64,000 bases of DNA, taken from assembly GCA_002383375.1 (NCBI GenBank), contig DFYR01000040.1, forward strand, positions 11,251-75,250. The letters are read 5' to 3'. Shown one piece after another: positions 33,225 to 41,081 of the stretch. A program made the position numbers and the translations under genes. Numbering within the stretch: position 1 is the stretch's first letter; each line of letters opens with the position of its first letter. Source of the DNA: Spirochaetaceae bacterium UBA4077 (GTDB lineage: Bacteria > Spirochaetota > Spirochaetia > Treponematales > Rectinemataceae). A model generated the notes under the pieces. That model had not been told where the DNA came from. It saw nothing but the letters and a program-made list of their open reading frames with translations, and searched no databases.

Positions 33225-34088
33225 ATGAAAACGATTGCGGTGCTAGGGCTGGGCAATATGGGTTTCAACATTGCGGCTAATATCCTGAAGGCTGGTTATG
33301 AGCTGAGAGTCTACAACCGGAGTGAGGGAAGGGATGGGGCACTGGTGAAGCAGGGGGCGAAGAGGGCTGCCAGCCCCGCCGATGCGGTTCGGGGTGCCGA
33401 CGCAGTGGTATCGGTGGTAGGGGATGATGATGCTTCCAGAGCTATGTGGCTCGGCGGACAGGGCGCACTGGCGGCTGCTCCGCCGGGCTGCTGCATTGTG
33501 GAGTGCAGTACTCTCTCCCTGGCCTGGGTGAAGGAACTGAGCGCCCTGGCTCAGGAACACAGCCTGCGGTTTGCGGATGCAGGCCTGGGCGGAGGTCCCG
33601 GCAGCATTCCCGGCGGTACGATGAACCTCTTCGTGGGCGCCGAGCAGGCGACCTTCGACGCCGTCCAACCCTTGCTCGCTGCCTTCAGCAAGCGGCAGTT
33701 CAGGTTCGGTCCCCCGGGTTCTGGCATGGCCTACAAGCTCATCAACAACATGCTCATCGATGTGCAGGTTTCTGCTCTTGCCGAAGCCCTGGCTATGATG
33801 GAGAAGGCAGGCATCGACATGGGAGAGGCTGAGAAAGCGATGATGGGCGGTTCCTTCTCCAGCCCCGCCGTGACATCCAACCTCAGGGACATGATGGCCG
33901 CCAGCTACGAGCCCGTGTCCTTCCAGCTGCGCTGGATGCGCAAGGACGCGGACTATATGAATCGTTTCGCTGAAGAAAAGGGCGTCAAACTTCCCGTCGC
34001 AGCGGCGGCGAGAAAGCTCTTGGAGGAGGCGGCTTCCAAGGGCTGGTTGTCCAGGAACTGGACCGTGATCCGGGAGCTGTACAGGTAA
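33225..34088 (+). CDS. Beta-hydroxyacid dehydrogenase (3-hydroxyisobutyrate/tartronate semialdehyde reductase family)
   Basis: A 287-residue NAD(P)-dependent dehydrogenase. The Rossmann motif GLGNMGFNIAANILKAGY opens the protein, followed by the substrate block DAGLGGGPGSIPGGTMNLFVG and the catalytic Lys in GMAYKLINNM. Members interconvert 3-hydroxyacids and semialdehydes, such as glycerate and tartronate semialdehyde. Preceded by AAAGGAGGGC. The sugar-acid cluster begins 1.4 kb downstream, so a role in that pathway is possible but they are separated by an opposing gene. Confidence 0.88.
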   Translation: MKTIAVLGLGNMGFNIAANILKAGYELRVYNRSEGRDGALVKQGAKRAASPADAVRGADAVVSVVGDDDASRAMWLGGQGALAAAPPGCCIVECSTLSLAWVKELSALAQEHSLRFADAGLGGGPGSIPGGTMNLFVGAEQATFDAVQPLLAAFSKRQFRFGPPGSGMAYKLINNMLIDVQVSALAEALAMMEKAGIDMGEAEKAMMGGSFSSPAVTSNLRDMMAASYEPVSFQLRWMRKDADYMNRFAEEKGVKLPVAAAARKLLEEAASKGWLSRNWTVIRELYR

Positions 34089-34102
34089 TCAGGCGGTGCC
34101 GA

Positions 34103-34128
34103 GAGCAGCTTCCGTTCGCTTCCTGCTC
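34103..34128. terminator. Possible bidirectional hairpin
   Basis: GAGCAG (34103-34108) pairs with CTGCTC (34123-34128) over a 14-nt loop between the convergent dehydrogenase and FRG-domain genes. The stem is short and there is no T run, so support is weak. Confidence 0.25.
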
Positions 34129-35179
34129 AGCCCAGCCTCCGGCGAAGCCGATAGGCGATGTCCTGGACGCTCATTGCCGCTCCTGGGGTTAAGCCGATCG
34201 GCGCTTCTCGTGAATCCTTTTCATCATCGCTGTGCGGGTCATTATGATTTGGCGCGAAAAGCAGGCCTTCCAGGCTGACCACCGCACTCCTCAAGGTGGA
34301 GCAGAGCGAGAGCATGGGGTCTTCTTCGGGGCCGGGAAACAGAAGCCTGTCATCTATTTTCCCGGGAGCATTGTCCCAGAATTCTTTGCTTGCGGGTATG
34401 GTGAATTTCGCCACGAGTCTGCGGTTGAAATCGAGTTCGTTCTTGTCCTCGTAATTATCGCTAATGTCTACGGTGCCTGCCAACAGAGCATCCTGGAAAT
34501 AGGGACGCCGGGCCAGGGAGGGGCAGACGGAGAGAAGCCGCACCGACACAATTTCCTCCCGGGAATCTATGGATATGCCTCCGGTCGGGAAAGGAATGGC
34601 GAGCACGTAAAGGTAGGCTCTCTCGGAGGCAGGCTCTGGCTGAAGTCCCTGATCTGGTTCTGCGGTCGTGTTCGTGGCTGACACGAAGCCGGTCTCTACA
34701 AGGCCAGGCGACGAGTAGCCGGGCGAGGAACTCCACTGGGCGAAAGAGCAGGCTGCCCTGAGGGACTGGCTCAAATCCAAAAGGGAGGTTTCGCAGACCT
34801 GGTAGTGCTGGAGAATGGACTGTTGAAGATAGCGCCGCTTACGAAGCTCGTCCCCTGCCCGCCTGTCGAGTTTTTTCGTTTCCTCTATTAGGATGGCTGA
34901 GAGCTCGTCGAGGAGGGTGAAGTCCCGCTCCACCCTGGCTTTGCTGAGGACGTTCCTTCTATAAAGGGATGGATAGAGACTGCTCGCACCTGCCTTGTTG
35001 AGAAAATCTCTGGCCTGTCCCCGAAAGACCAAAAGATTCTCCCGGTTGAGATAGGAAAGTTCGGCGACGATGCGGACAAGATCATTATAGCTTTCAACGG
35101 GGAAAGGCTCTGCCTTGGCTGCCGAGTCTCCGAAATGGGCTTTAAGCCTGCCGTCCAGCTGTGGCGTTATTTCTCTCAT
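34127..35179 (-). CDS. FRG domain-containing protein
   Basis: A 350-residue cytoplasmic protein with an FRG domain: NLLVFRGQARD gives the name motif, then SLYPSLYRR, a helical stretch, and LQHYQVCETSLLDLSQSLRAACSFAQ in the place of the usual QHYGxPTRLLDxT-xPxxALxFA. The function of FRG proteins is not settled; they occur alone and in accessory or defence islands. The last 40 residues (GAAMSVQDIAYRLRRRLG) are unlike the domain. It is divergent from the sugar-acid cluster, with 336 nt between them. Confidence 0.72.
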   Translation of the reverse strand: MREITPQLDGRLKAHFGDSAAKAEPFPVESYNDLVRIVAELSYLNRENLLVFRGQARDFLNKAGASSLYPSLYRRNVLSKARVERDFTLLDELSAILIEETKKLDRRAGDELRKRRYLQQSILQHYQVCETSLLDLSQSLRAACSFAQWSSSPGYSSPGLVETGFVSATNTTAEPDQGLQPEPASERAYLYVLAIPFPTGGISIDSREEIVSVRLLSVCPSLARRPYFQDALLAGTVDISDNYEDKNELDFNRRLVAKFTIPASKEFWDNAPGKIDDRLLFPGPEEDPMLSLCSTLRSAVVSLEGLLFAPNHNDPHSDDEKDSREAPIGLTPGAAMSVQDIAYRLRRRLG

Positions 35180-35442
35180 GCATTCTTAGTACAATAGTAA
35201 GGGTTCCAAGACAATACTTCCCCCGATCGATGTCAGACTATAATAGAGATGTCCTCCGATCGAACTACATTTAAACGCTCCGGGCATACGTTTTCTCATC
35301 GAGATTCTCTTCTCCGGCGAAAACTGATGAAAATATTATCACTGGTGGCGATTTTGCAACCAATACTGCTATCTGGCTGATAAGTTTTGTTCCAGTTTGA
35401 CATTATTCGGCATTGCAGATAGAAGAATTCTTCGCGGTGCTT

Positions 35443-35457
35443 GGGGAATGCTTCCCC
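35443..35457. promoter_or_regulatory. Palindrome GGGGAA-N3-TTCCCC, candidate activator site
   Basis: A perfect inverted repeat with a 3-nt centre, about 64 nt before the predicted sigma-54 start. Enhancer sites of sigma-54 activators usually lie 80-200 nt upstream, so this is somewhat close. It could instead be a small hairpin. Confidence 0.35.
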
Positions 35458-35487
35458 CTTTATGCAGTAAGCGCTGATTAGAATTAT

Positions 35488-35503
35488 TGGCACGGATCCT
35501 GCA
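35488..35503 (+). promoter_or_regulatory. Sigma-54 (-24/-12) promoter of the sugar-acid cluster
   Basis: TGGCACGGATCCTGCA matches the consensus TGGCACG-N4-TTGCA with one mismatch (CTGCA for TTGCA). The invariant GG and GC have the required spacing. The predicted start is near 35514, two bases before the ATG of the kinase gene. A sigma-54 activator is encoded at the far end of the same gene run (48105), which supports the call strongly. Confidence 0.8.
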
Positions 35504-35515
35504 AATATATCGGTA

Positions 35516-36844
35516 ATGGACTCACCATGGTTTATCATTGCAGACGACTTCACCGGATCGGGTGATTCGGCTGTCCAGTTCAGAACCGCCGAACGCCCAG
35601 CCCGATTTCTTCTGGATCTAAGCCAGAAAAACCTTACATCACTCGAGCTGTCAGCCTATGTGGTGAACAGCGATTCCAGATTTTTAACCAAGCTTGAAGC
35701 CTATGAAAGAGTTCGCGGCATCGCGCAGGCGATAGGCCAGAGAGCCTCGGGGAGACTTTATAAGAAAATCGATTCAACCCTAAGGGGTAATATCGCTGAG
35801 GAAGTGGCGGCGGTGATGGACGGGGCGGGATTCTCCCGGGCTCTTGTCTGTCCCGCGGCTCCGCGCAATGGCCGGACCGTTGTGGATGGCCTCTGCCTTG
35901 TCAACCAGAAACCGATCAACTCAGGCATTGTGGCCAGGGATCACTTTACCCCCGTTGACGACGCCTGCCTTGCTTCTCATTTTGAATCGAAATTTCCTGG
36001 CCTCATCGCTCCAATTTCATTAAAGGAACTACGCAAGGGCGCCAATGCTCTGGCTGAGACAGTGGAGCGCCTGAGCGCCCAAGGGAAAAAAATTTTCACC
36101 GCCGATGCGGAAAGCATCGAGGACTTAGCGCTTCTGGCCACCCTGGCTGAGCTTCCCGGCCTCCTGTGCGTGGGTTCCTCCGGCCTGGCCGAGGCACTGG
36201 CCAACCACAAGGGCGCTGGGCGGGCAGAAACTTCGCCGCAGGGCATCCAGAAGGTGCCGACGGAAAAGGCTGTCTTCTTTGTAGGCTCTGTCACTCCCAC
36301 GAGTGCAGCCCAGTGTGCCTTTCTGGCCGCATCGGGCAGTGTGCAGCGAATCGTCGTCGACGGCAGGAGCGCCGCCGACGAGCCTGCAAAGGAGATGGCT
36401 CGAATCCTCGCGGAAGCGGAAGCGCTGCCCGATGCGGCCCTCCTTTTCCATACCAGTTCGGTAAAAAAAGGCGTTTCGGCTGAACATGCCCGCCTGATGG
36501 GAACGCGGATATCCCAGTTCATGGGCGAGCTGGCCTTGGAAGTAGCCCGGCGAAGGTCGGTGGACTTTCTTTTTGCCATGGGCGGCGATACCGCGGCCCG
36601 AATCGTTTCCAGCCTGGGCGCTGACTATATCGATTTTACCGACGAGATCCTCCCGGGGCTCCCCTATGGCATCTGCCGGTCCAGCGCCCTCGGGGCAGAT
36701 TTGAAGTTTGCCTGCAAGTCCGGCGGCTTCGGGGCAATGGACGCCTTGGTGCAGGTTTTGGACAGAGTGACGGGCATACCCTTCCAGGCTAAAGCGGTCC
36801 TTGAGGAGCGCTCGCCTGCTTTAATCAAGGAGAAAAACTCATGA
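35516..36844 (+). CDS. Four-carbon acid sugar kinase family protein (DUF1537/OtnK-DtnK type)
   Basis: A 442-residue cytoplasmic kinase. The N-terminal sugar-binding block is IIADDFTGSGDSAVQF and KKIDSTLRGN follows; the C-terminal nucleotide-binding part shows FAMGGDTAARIV. Known members phosphorylate D-threonate, L-threonate or D-erythronate at C4, after which a PdxA-type enzyme decarboxylates the product. Two PdxA genes follow in this cluster. The ATG has no ribosome site and lies about 2 nt after the predicted sigma-54 start, so the message may be almost leaderless. The stop overlaps the next gene as ATGA. Confidence 0.92.
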   Translation: MDSPWFIIADDFTGSGDSAVQFRTAERPARFLLDLSQKNLTSLELSAYVVNSDSRFLTKLEAYERVRGIAQAIGQRASGRLYKKIDSTLRGNIAEEVAAVMDGAGFSRALVCPAAPRNGRTVVDGLCLVNQKPINSGIVARDHFTPVDDACLASHFESKFPGLIAPISLKELRKGANALAETVERLSAQGKKIFTADAESIEDLALLATLAELPGLLCVGSSGLAEALANHKGAGRAETSPQGIQKVPTEKAVFFVGSVTPTSAAQCAFLAASGSVQRIVVDGRSAADEPAKEMARILAEAEALPDAALLFHTSSVKKGVSAEHARLMGTRISQFMGELALEVARRRSVDFLFAMGGDTAARIVSSLGADYIDFTDEILPGLPYGICRSSALGADLKFACKSGGFGAMDALVQVLDRVTGIPFQAKAVLEERSPALIKEKNS

Positions 36845-37998
36845 TTCCATTTTCCATTGCATCGCCCTCTCGGCTGGAGTTCGGACCGGGCAAGCTCGCT
36901 CTGGTTCCTTCCATTGTCAAGACTCTTACTCCATCGGGACTTGTCCTGGTATTGAGCGACAAGGGGGTTTCGCAGACCGGTACGCCTTCCAAGGTGGTCG
37001 AAGCCCTTGGGAGCGTGGGGTATACGGTATCCTTGGTGGATTCCGTGCCTCCCGAGCCTTCTATCCACGACCTGGACAGGGTGGCGGCCGGCCTGAAGGG
37101 TAGCGCGGCGGCCATAGTGGCCATAGGCGGCGGCTCGGTGATGGATGCAGCCAAGATCCTGGCCGTGCTGGCCGGTAAGGGCTGGAGTACCGCCGAGCTG
37201 GCCGAACGGGGCGTTCCCGGAAGGGGTATCCCTACGGTGATGATTCCCACCACCGCGGGTACCGGTTCCGAGTCGACGCCCAACGCCATCGTCCTCTTCC
37301 CCGAAAAAAACCTCAAAGTGGGCATCGTGAGTCCCTATTTCATGCCCGACAGGGTAGTGCTGGATCCGGAGCTGATCCTGGGGCTTCCGCCTAAGCTCAC
37401 CGCCTCCACCGGCGTGGACGCATTCTGTCATCTGCTGGAGTGCTTTATCTCGAAAAAGGCCAATCCCATGAGCGACATGATGGCCCGGGAAGGTATGCGA
37501 CTCCTTTTGCCCGCTCTCCCCCTGGCCTATAAAAACGGCTCTGACATAGAAGCACGCTCGGCTACGCTTCTGGCGGCATATTACGGCGGCGCCTGCATCG
37601 CCTCATCGGGAACGACGGCCATCCACGCCCTTTCCTACCCTCTGGGCGGCACGTATAGGGTGCCCCACGGCGTATCCAACGCCGCCCTCCTGGTGCCGGT
37701 CATGAGCTATCAAAAGAAGAAAATAGCTCCCCGGTTGGCCGAGGCGGCCAGGGCTATCGGGCTGGTTGGTGCCGGTGGAGGATCAGGCGCGGATGAAGAG
37801 GCCGATCTCCTCCTACAGAGTCTGGACAGCCTGGTAAAGGAATTGAAGATTCCCACAAGCCTGAAGGATCTGGGAGTCCCCGACGGCGCCCTGGCTTCCC
37901 TCACCGAGGCGGCTTACGGCGTACGCAGGCTTTTGGACAACAACCCGGTGGACTTAAGCCGGGAGGATATTCGGACAATTTACGAGCTGGTGAAGTGA
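36841..37998 (+). CDS. Iron-containing alcohol dehydrogenase
   Basis: A 385-residue group III dehydrogenase. The NAD-binding region has AIGGGSVMDAAK and PTTAGTGSE; the metal ligands lie in GVDAFCHLLE, ALSYPLGG and VPHGVSNA. It reduces an aldehyde or oxidises a polyol or hydroxyacid. Being second in the operon, 4-nt overlapped with the kinase, it may feed the kinase with a four-carbon acid or handle an aldehyde released by the lyase. A short Gly/Asp/Glu-rich stretch (GAGGGSGADEEAD) near the C-terminus looks inserted. Confidence 0.92.
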   Translation: MIPFSIASPSRLEFGPGKLALVPSIVKTLTPSGLVLVLSDKGVSQTGTPSKVVEALGSVGYTVSLVDSVPPEPSIHDLDRVAAGLKGSAAAIVAIGGGSVMDAAKILAVLAGKGWSTAELAERGVPGRGIPTVMIPTTAGTGSESTPNAIVLFPEKNLKVGIVSPYFMPDRVVLDPELILGLPPKLTASTGVDAFCHLLECFISKKANPMSDMMAREGMRLLLPALPLAYKNGSDIEARSATLLAAYYGGACIASSGTTAIHALSYPLGGTYRVPHGVSNAALLVPVMSYQKKKIAPRLAEAARAIGLVGAGGGSGADEEADLLLQSLDSLVKELKIPTSLKDLGVPDGALASLTEAAYGVRRLLDNNPVDLSREDIRTIYELVK

Positions 37999-38008
37999 GG
38001 AAGCCGAA

Positions 38009-39094
38009 ATGAGCGCGAACCTTGACCGGAGCCTCAGACCTCTGGTGGGGGTGACCATGGGAGATCCCGCGGGCATCGGTCCCGAGGTGATCGCCATGGC
38101 ATTGAAGCGGGAAGATGTACGTGCTGCCGGAGAGTTTGTCGTTTACGGTTCCCCCGAAGCCATGGAGCGGGCTGCCGCGACTGTGGGGCTGGCTGCTCCC
38201 GTCAATGGGGCTGCCGATGTCGAACATTGCGTGTTTGGCGCCAACTTGATCAACGTTGTGCGATGCGGTGAGCTTCCGCTGGCCGGGTATGAGTTGGGCA
38301 AGGTGTCGGCCGCCTGCGGAGCCCTGGCTTTCGAGTCGGTGCGCAGAGCCATCGAGGACGCTCTCGCAGGGAAGATCCACGCTACCGCCACCGCTCCCCT
38401 CAACAAGGAAGCCCTGGCCCTGGCGGGCATCAAGTTCCCCGGCCATACGGAGATCTACGCCCATTTCACGGGCTCCAGCGAGTACGCCATGCTCCTCATG
38501 GAGGGCAACCTTCGGGTAGCCCATGTATCCACCCACGTTTCGCTGGCCGATGCGATAAAAGCCGTTACCAAGCCAAGGGTGGAGAGTGTCATACGCCTGG
38601 TTCACGAAGCCTTGGCCGAGATGGGTATTTCAAAACCGCGCATCGCGGTGGCGGGCTTGAATCCCCATGCCGGGGAGAACGGTCTTTTCGGAAGAGAGGA
38701 CATCGAGCATATCGTGCCTGCCGTAAAGTCTACGGTCGCGTTGGGCGCTCTCGGACCATTTCCTGCGGACTCGGTGTTCTCCAGGGCCGCTGGCGGTGAA
38801 TTCGACGCGGTAATAGCCATGTACCACGACCAGGGACACATTGCCCTCAAGATGGTGGGATTCCGATACTGCGAATGCGCGCCCGACGCCCCCAGCATTT
38901 CGGGGATAAACGTGACCCTGGGATCTTCGGTGATCCGCTGCTCGGTGGATCACGGCACTGCTTTCGACAGGGCGGGCAAGGGCACGGCGGATCCGGGCTC
39001 CATGGCCACGGCAATGATGACGGCGGCGGAGATGGCCGCCGGCAAGATAAGGCGAGAACGCGGAGACAAGGGCCAAGCGTCCCGCAAGGAGTGA
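38009..39094 (+). CDS. PdxA-family phospho-hydroxyacid dehydrogenase, first copy
   Basis: A 361-residue NAD-dependent dehydrogenase/decarboxylase. All family sites are present: GDPAGIGPEV at the start, PLNKEAL, the metal His residues of GHTEIYA, NPHAGE and MYHDQGH. In PLP synthesis PdxA acts on 4-phosphohydroxythreonine, but the PdxA2 branch oxidises 4-phospho-D-threonate or -erythronate to dihydroxyacetone phosphate and CO2. Linkage to a four-carbon acid kinase, and PdxS/PdxT elsewhere in the window, favour the catabolic role. It lies 4 nt from a second, diverged copy. Confidence 0.92.
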   Translation: MSANLDRSLRPLVGVTMGDPAGIGPEVIAMALKREDVRAAGEFVVYGSPEAMERAAATVGLAAPVNGAADVEHCVFGANLINVVRCGELPLAGYELGKVSAACGALAFESVRRAIEDALAGKIHATATAPLNKEALALAGIKFPGHTEIYAHFTGSSEYAMLLMEGNLRVAHVSTHVSLADAIKAVTKPRVESVIRLVHEALAEMGISKPRIAVAGLNPHAGENGLFGREDIEHIVPAVKSTVALGALGPFPADSVFSRAAGGEFDAVIAMYHDQGHIALKMVGFRYCECAPDAPSISGINVTLGSSVIRCSVDHGTAFDRAGKGTADPGSMATAMMTAAEMAAGKIRRERGDKGQASRKE

Positions 39095-39098
39095 GAAT

Positions 39099-40166
39099 AT
39101 GGACAACAAACTACCTATAATCGGCATCTCCATGGGGGATCCTGCGGGCATAGGCCCCGAGATAGCCGCCAAGGCCCTGGCCAATCCCGAAACCTACAAA
39201 AAGTGCAGGCCACTGATCACCGGCGACGCCTCGGCCATGGAGCAGGCGGTGAGAATCGCCAAGGTGAATTTGAAGGTAAACCCGATTGCCAAGCCCTCCC
39301 AGGCGAAGTTCGAATTCGGGACCCTGGACGTGATCGACCTGAAGGATGTCGATGTCGCCCAGCTTCAGCACGGCAAGGTTTCGGCCATGGCGGGAAAAGC
39401 CGCTTTCGACGCGGTTAAAAAAGTCATCGAACTGGCCATGGCCGATGAGGTGGACGCTACCGTGACTGGTCCTCTCAACAAGGAAGCGCTCAACCTCGCT
39501 GGTTATCACTACACAGGCCACACGGAAATCTATGCGGATTTCACCAAGACCAAGGATTACACCATGATGCTGGCCGAGGACAAGCTGCGCGTAGTGCACG
39601 TATCCACCCACGTCTCCTTGCGTCAAGCTTGCGACAACGTGAAGAAGGAACGGGTTTACGCGGTCATCAAGCTGGCGTACGACACGATGCGCGATTTTGG
39701 TTTGGAGAATCCTAGGATCGGCGTCGCGGGACTGAACCCCCACGCCTCCGACGGCGGACTTTTCGGCTGCGAAGAAGCGGAAGAAATCGCCCCGGCCATC
39801 GCCAAGGCCAGGGCCGAGGGCATGACCGTGGACGGTCCCGTGCCCCCGGACACGCTTTATTCCAAAGCCTTGGGCGGCCAGTACGACATCGTCGTGGCCA
39901 TGTACCACGACCAGGGCCACATCCCCCTCAAGGTCGTGGGCTTTACCTGGAACGACGCGGAAAAACGCTGGAATTCCGTGAGCGGGGTGAACATCACCCT
40001 AGGGCTGCCCATCATCCGCACTTCCGTGGATCACGGAACCGCCTTCGGAAAGGCGGGCAAGGGAACGGCCACCGAGGAAAGCCTCATCAACGCCATCGAC
40101 TACGCGGTCCAGTTCGCCAGGCAGCGATTGGCCAAGAAAGCGGCCGGAAGGAGCGAAAAACAATGA
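39099..40166 (+). CDS. PdxA-family phospho-hydroxyacid dehydrogenase, second copy
   Basis: A 355-residue paralogue of the gene before it, with the same sites: GDPAGIGPEI, PLNKEAL, GHTEIYADF, NPHASDGG and MYHDQGH. It differs by a charged segment (TWNDAEKRWNS) late in the protein, where the first copy has RYCECAPDAPS; this region lies near the active site in the family and may set substrate choice. Both copies keep every metal ligand, so both should be active. They may form a heterodimer or act on two different phospho-acids. ATGA overlap with the downstream lyase. Confidence 0.92.
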   Translation: MDNKLPIIGISMGDPAGIGPEIAAKALANPETYKKCRPLITGDASAMEQAVRIAKVNLKVNPIAKPSQAKFEFGTLDVIDLKDVDVAQLQHGKVSAMAGKAAFDAVKKVIELAMADEVDATVTGPLNKEALNLAGYHYTGHTEIYADFTKTKDYTMMLAEDKLRVVHVSTHVSLRQACDNVKKERVYAVIKLAYDTMRDFGLENPRIGVAGLNPHASDGGLFGCEEAEEIAPAIAKARAEGMTVDGPVPPDTLYSKALGGQYDIVVAMYHDQGHIPLKVVGFTWNDAEKRWNSVSGVNITLGLPIIRTSVDHGTAFGKAGKGTATEESLINAIDYAVQFARQRLAKKAAGRSEKQ

Positions 40167-41062
40167 AGAAAATCACCACCTTTACCGCCCTGGTCACCGC
40201 CTTCAGGCCCGACGAGAGCGTGGATTTCGGCGCCATAGCCGCCCAGGCTAGGCGCCAGCTGGCTGCTGGCAACGACCTTTTCATCTGCGGCACCAACGGC
40301 GACTTTTCCAGCCTCACCTTCGCCGAGCGGATGAAGGTGGTGGAGACCTGCGCCGCTGTTAAGGGCGAGGCCAGGCTCATCGCCAACGCGGGGTTTCCCT
40401 CCACCTACGAGACCATCCTCCTGGCCAAGGAGTACCAGCGCCTGGGCGTCGAGGCGGTGGCTGCCATAACGCCTTACTTTATCTCCTGTACCCAGGAAGG
40501 CCTGTACCGCCACTATGCGGGCATAGCCGACGCCATTTCGGTTCCCCTCTACATCTATGAGATCCCCGCCCGCACGGGCAATTCCATCGAGGTGGCCACC
40601 GTAGCCAGGCTGGCCAAGCACGGCAACGTGAAGGGCATAAAGGATTCCTCGGGCAAGACAGAGCGCCTGGACGGCCTGGCCCAGGTTTGCGCCGAGAATC
40701 CTGGCTTTGAGCTCTACAACGGTACTGACTCCCTCATCCTCTACGGACTCCGCAAGGGTGCCGCAGGCTGCGTATCCGGTCTGGCCAACGTAGCCCCCGA
40801 ATGGGTGCGTGCGATAGCGAAAGCCTTCGAGTCCGGGGACCAGGACGCCGCCGACGCCGCCCAGAAAAAACTCAACGGGCTCAGGGAAAGGCTCTACGCC
40901 TTCGGCTATCCCCCCGCCATGGTCAAGCGGGCTCTCTATCTTATGGATCCCAGCGTGGGCAACAACAGGCTTCCCGCCCTGGTTCCCGACAAAACGATCG
41001 ACGAGGGGCTGGCAGCCCTTCTGGATGATTTAGGTCTTAAACGCGCGGATGCGCGTTTGTAA
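40163..41062 (+). CDS. DapA/NanA-superfamily class I aldolase or dehydratase
   Basis: A 299-residue cytoplasmic Schiff-base enzyme. The catalytic Lys is K160 in GIKDSSG and the Tyr Y132 in YEIPARTG; the carboxylate loop is CGTNGDFSSL. The family covers dihydrodipicolinate synthase, N-acetylneuraminate lyase, 2-keto-3-deoxygluconate aldolase and related dehydratases. GTNG-type loops are common in sugar-acid aldolases, and the catabolic setting (kinase, PdxA pair, importer, sialidase-like gene) makes lysine synthesis unlikely. Which keto-acid it cleaves cannot be read from the sequence. Confidence 0.88.
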   Translation: MKKITTFTALVTAFRPDESVDFGAIAAQARRQLAAGNDLFICGTNGDFSSLTFAERMKVVETCAAVKGEARLIANAGFPSTYETILLAKEYQRLGVEAVAAITPYFISCTQEGLYRHYAGIADAISVPLYIYEIPARTGNSIEVATVARLAKHGNVKGIKDSSGKTERLDGLAQVCAENPGFELYNGTDSLILYGLRKGAAGCVSGLANVAPEWVRAIAKAFESGDQDAADAAQKKLNGLRERLYAFGYPPAMVKRALYLMDPSVGNNRLPALVPDKTIDEGLAALLDDLGLKRADARL

Positions 41063-41081
41063 ATGTATTGAGGAGGTTCAG

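Larger units (their letters stand above)
35180..35515. other. 336-nt regulatory intergenic region before the sugar-acid cluster
   Basis: AT-richer than its surroundings and without an ORF. It separates the divergent FRG gene from the kinase gene and holds the sigma-54 promoter at 35488 and a palindrome at 35443. CTATCTG (35369-35375) and its inverted copy CAGATAG (35416-35422) are candidate activator half sites. TATAAT occurs at 35239-35244 without a convincing -35. Confidence 0.6.

Noticed and set aside
38009..40166. Naming the two genes pdxA for vitamin B6 synthesis
   Set aside because: PdxS and PdxT are present in the window, and the genes sit in a sugar-acid operon.
40163..41062. Naming this gene dapA or nanA
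   Set aside because: The Schiff-base Lys and Tyr are shared by the whole superfamily; the context argues for catabolism but does not fix the substrate.
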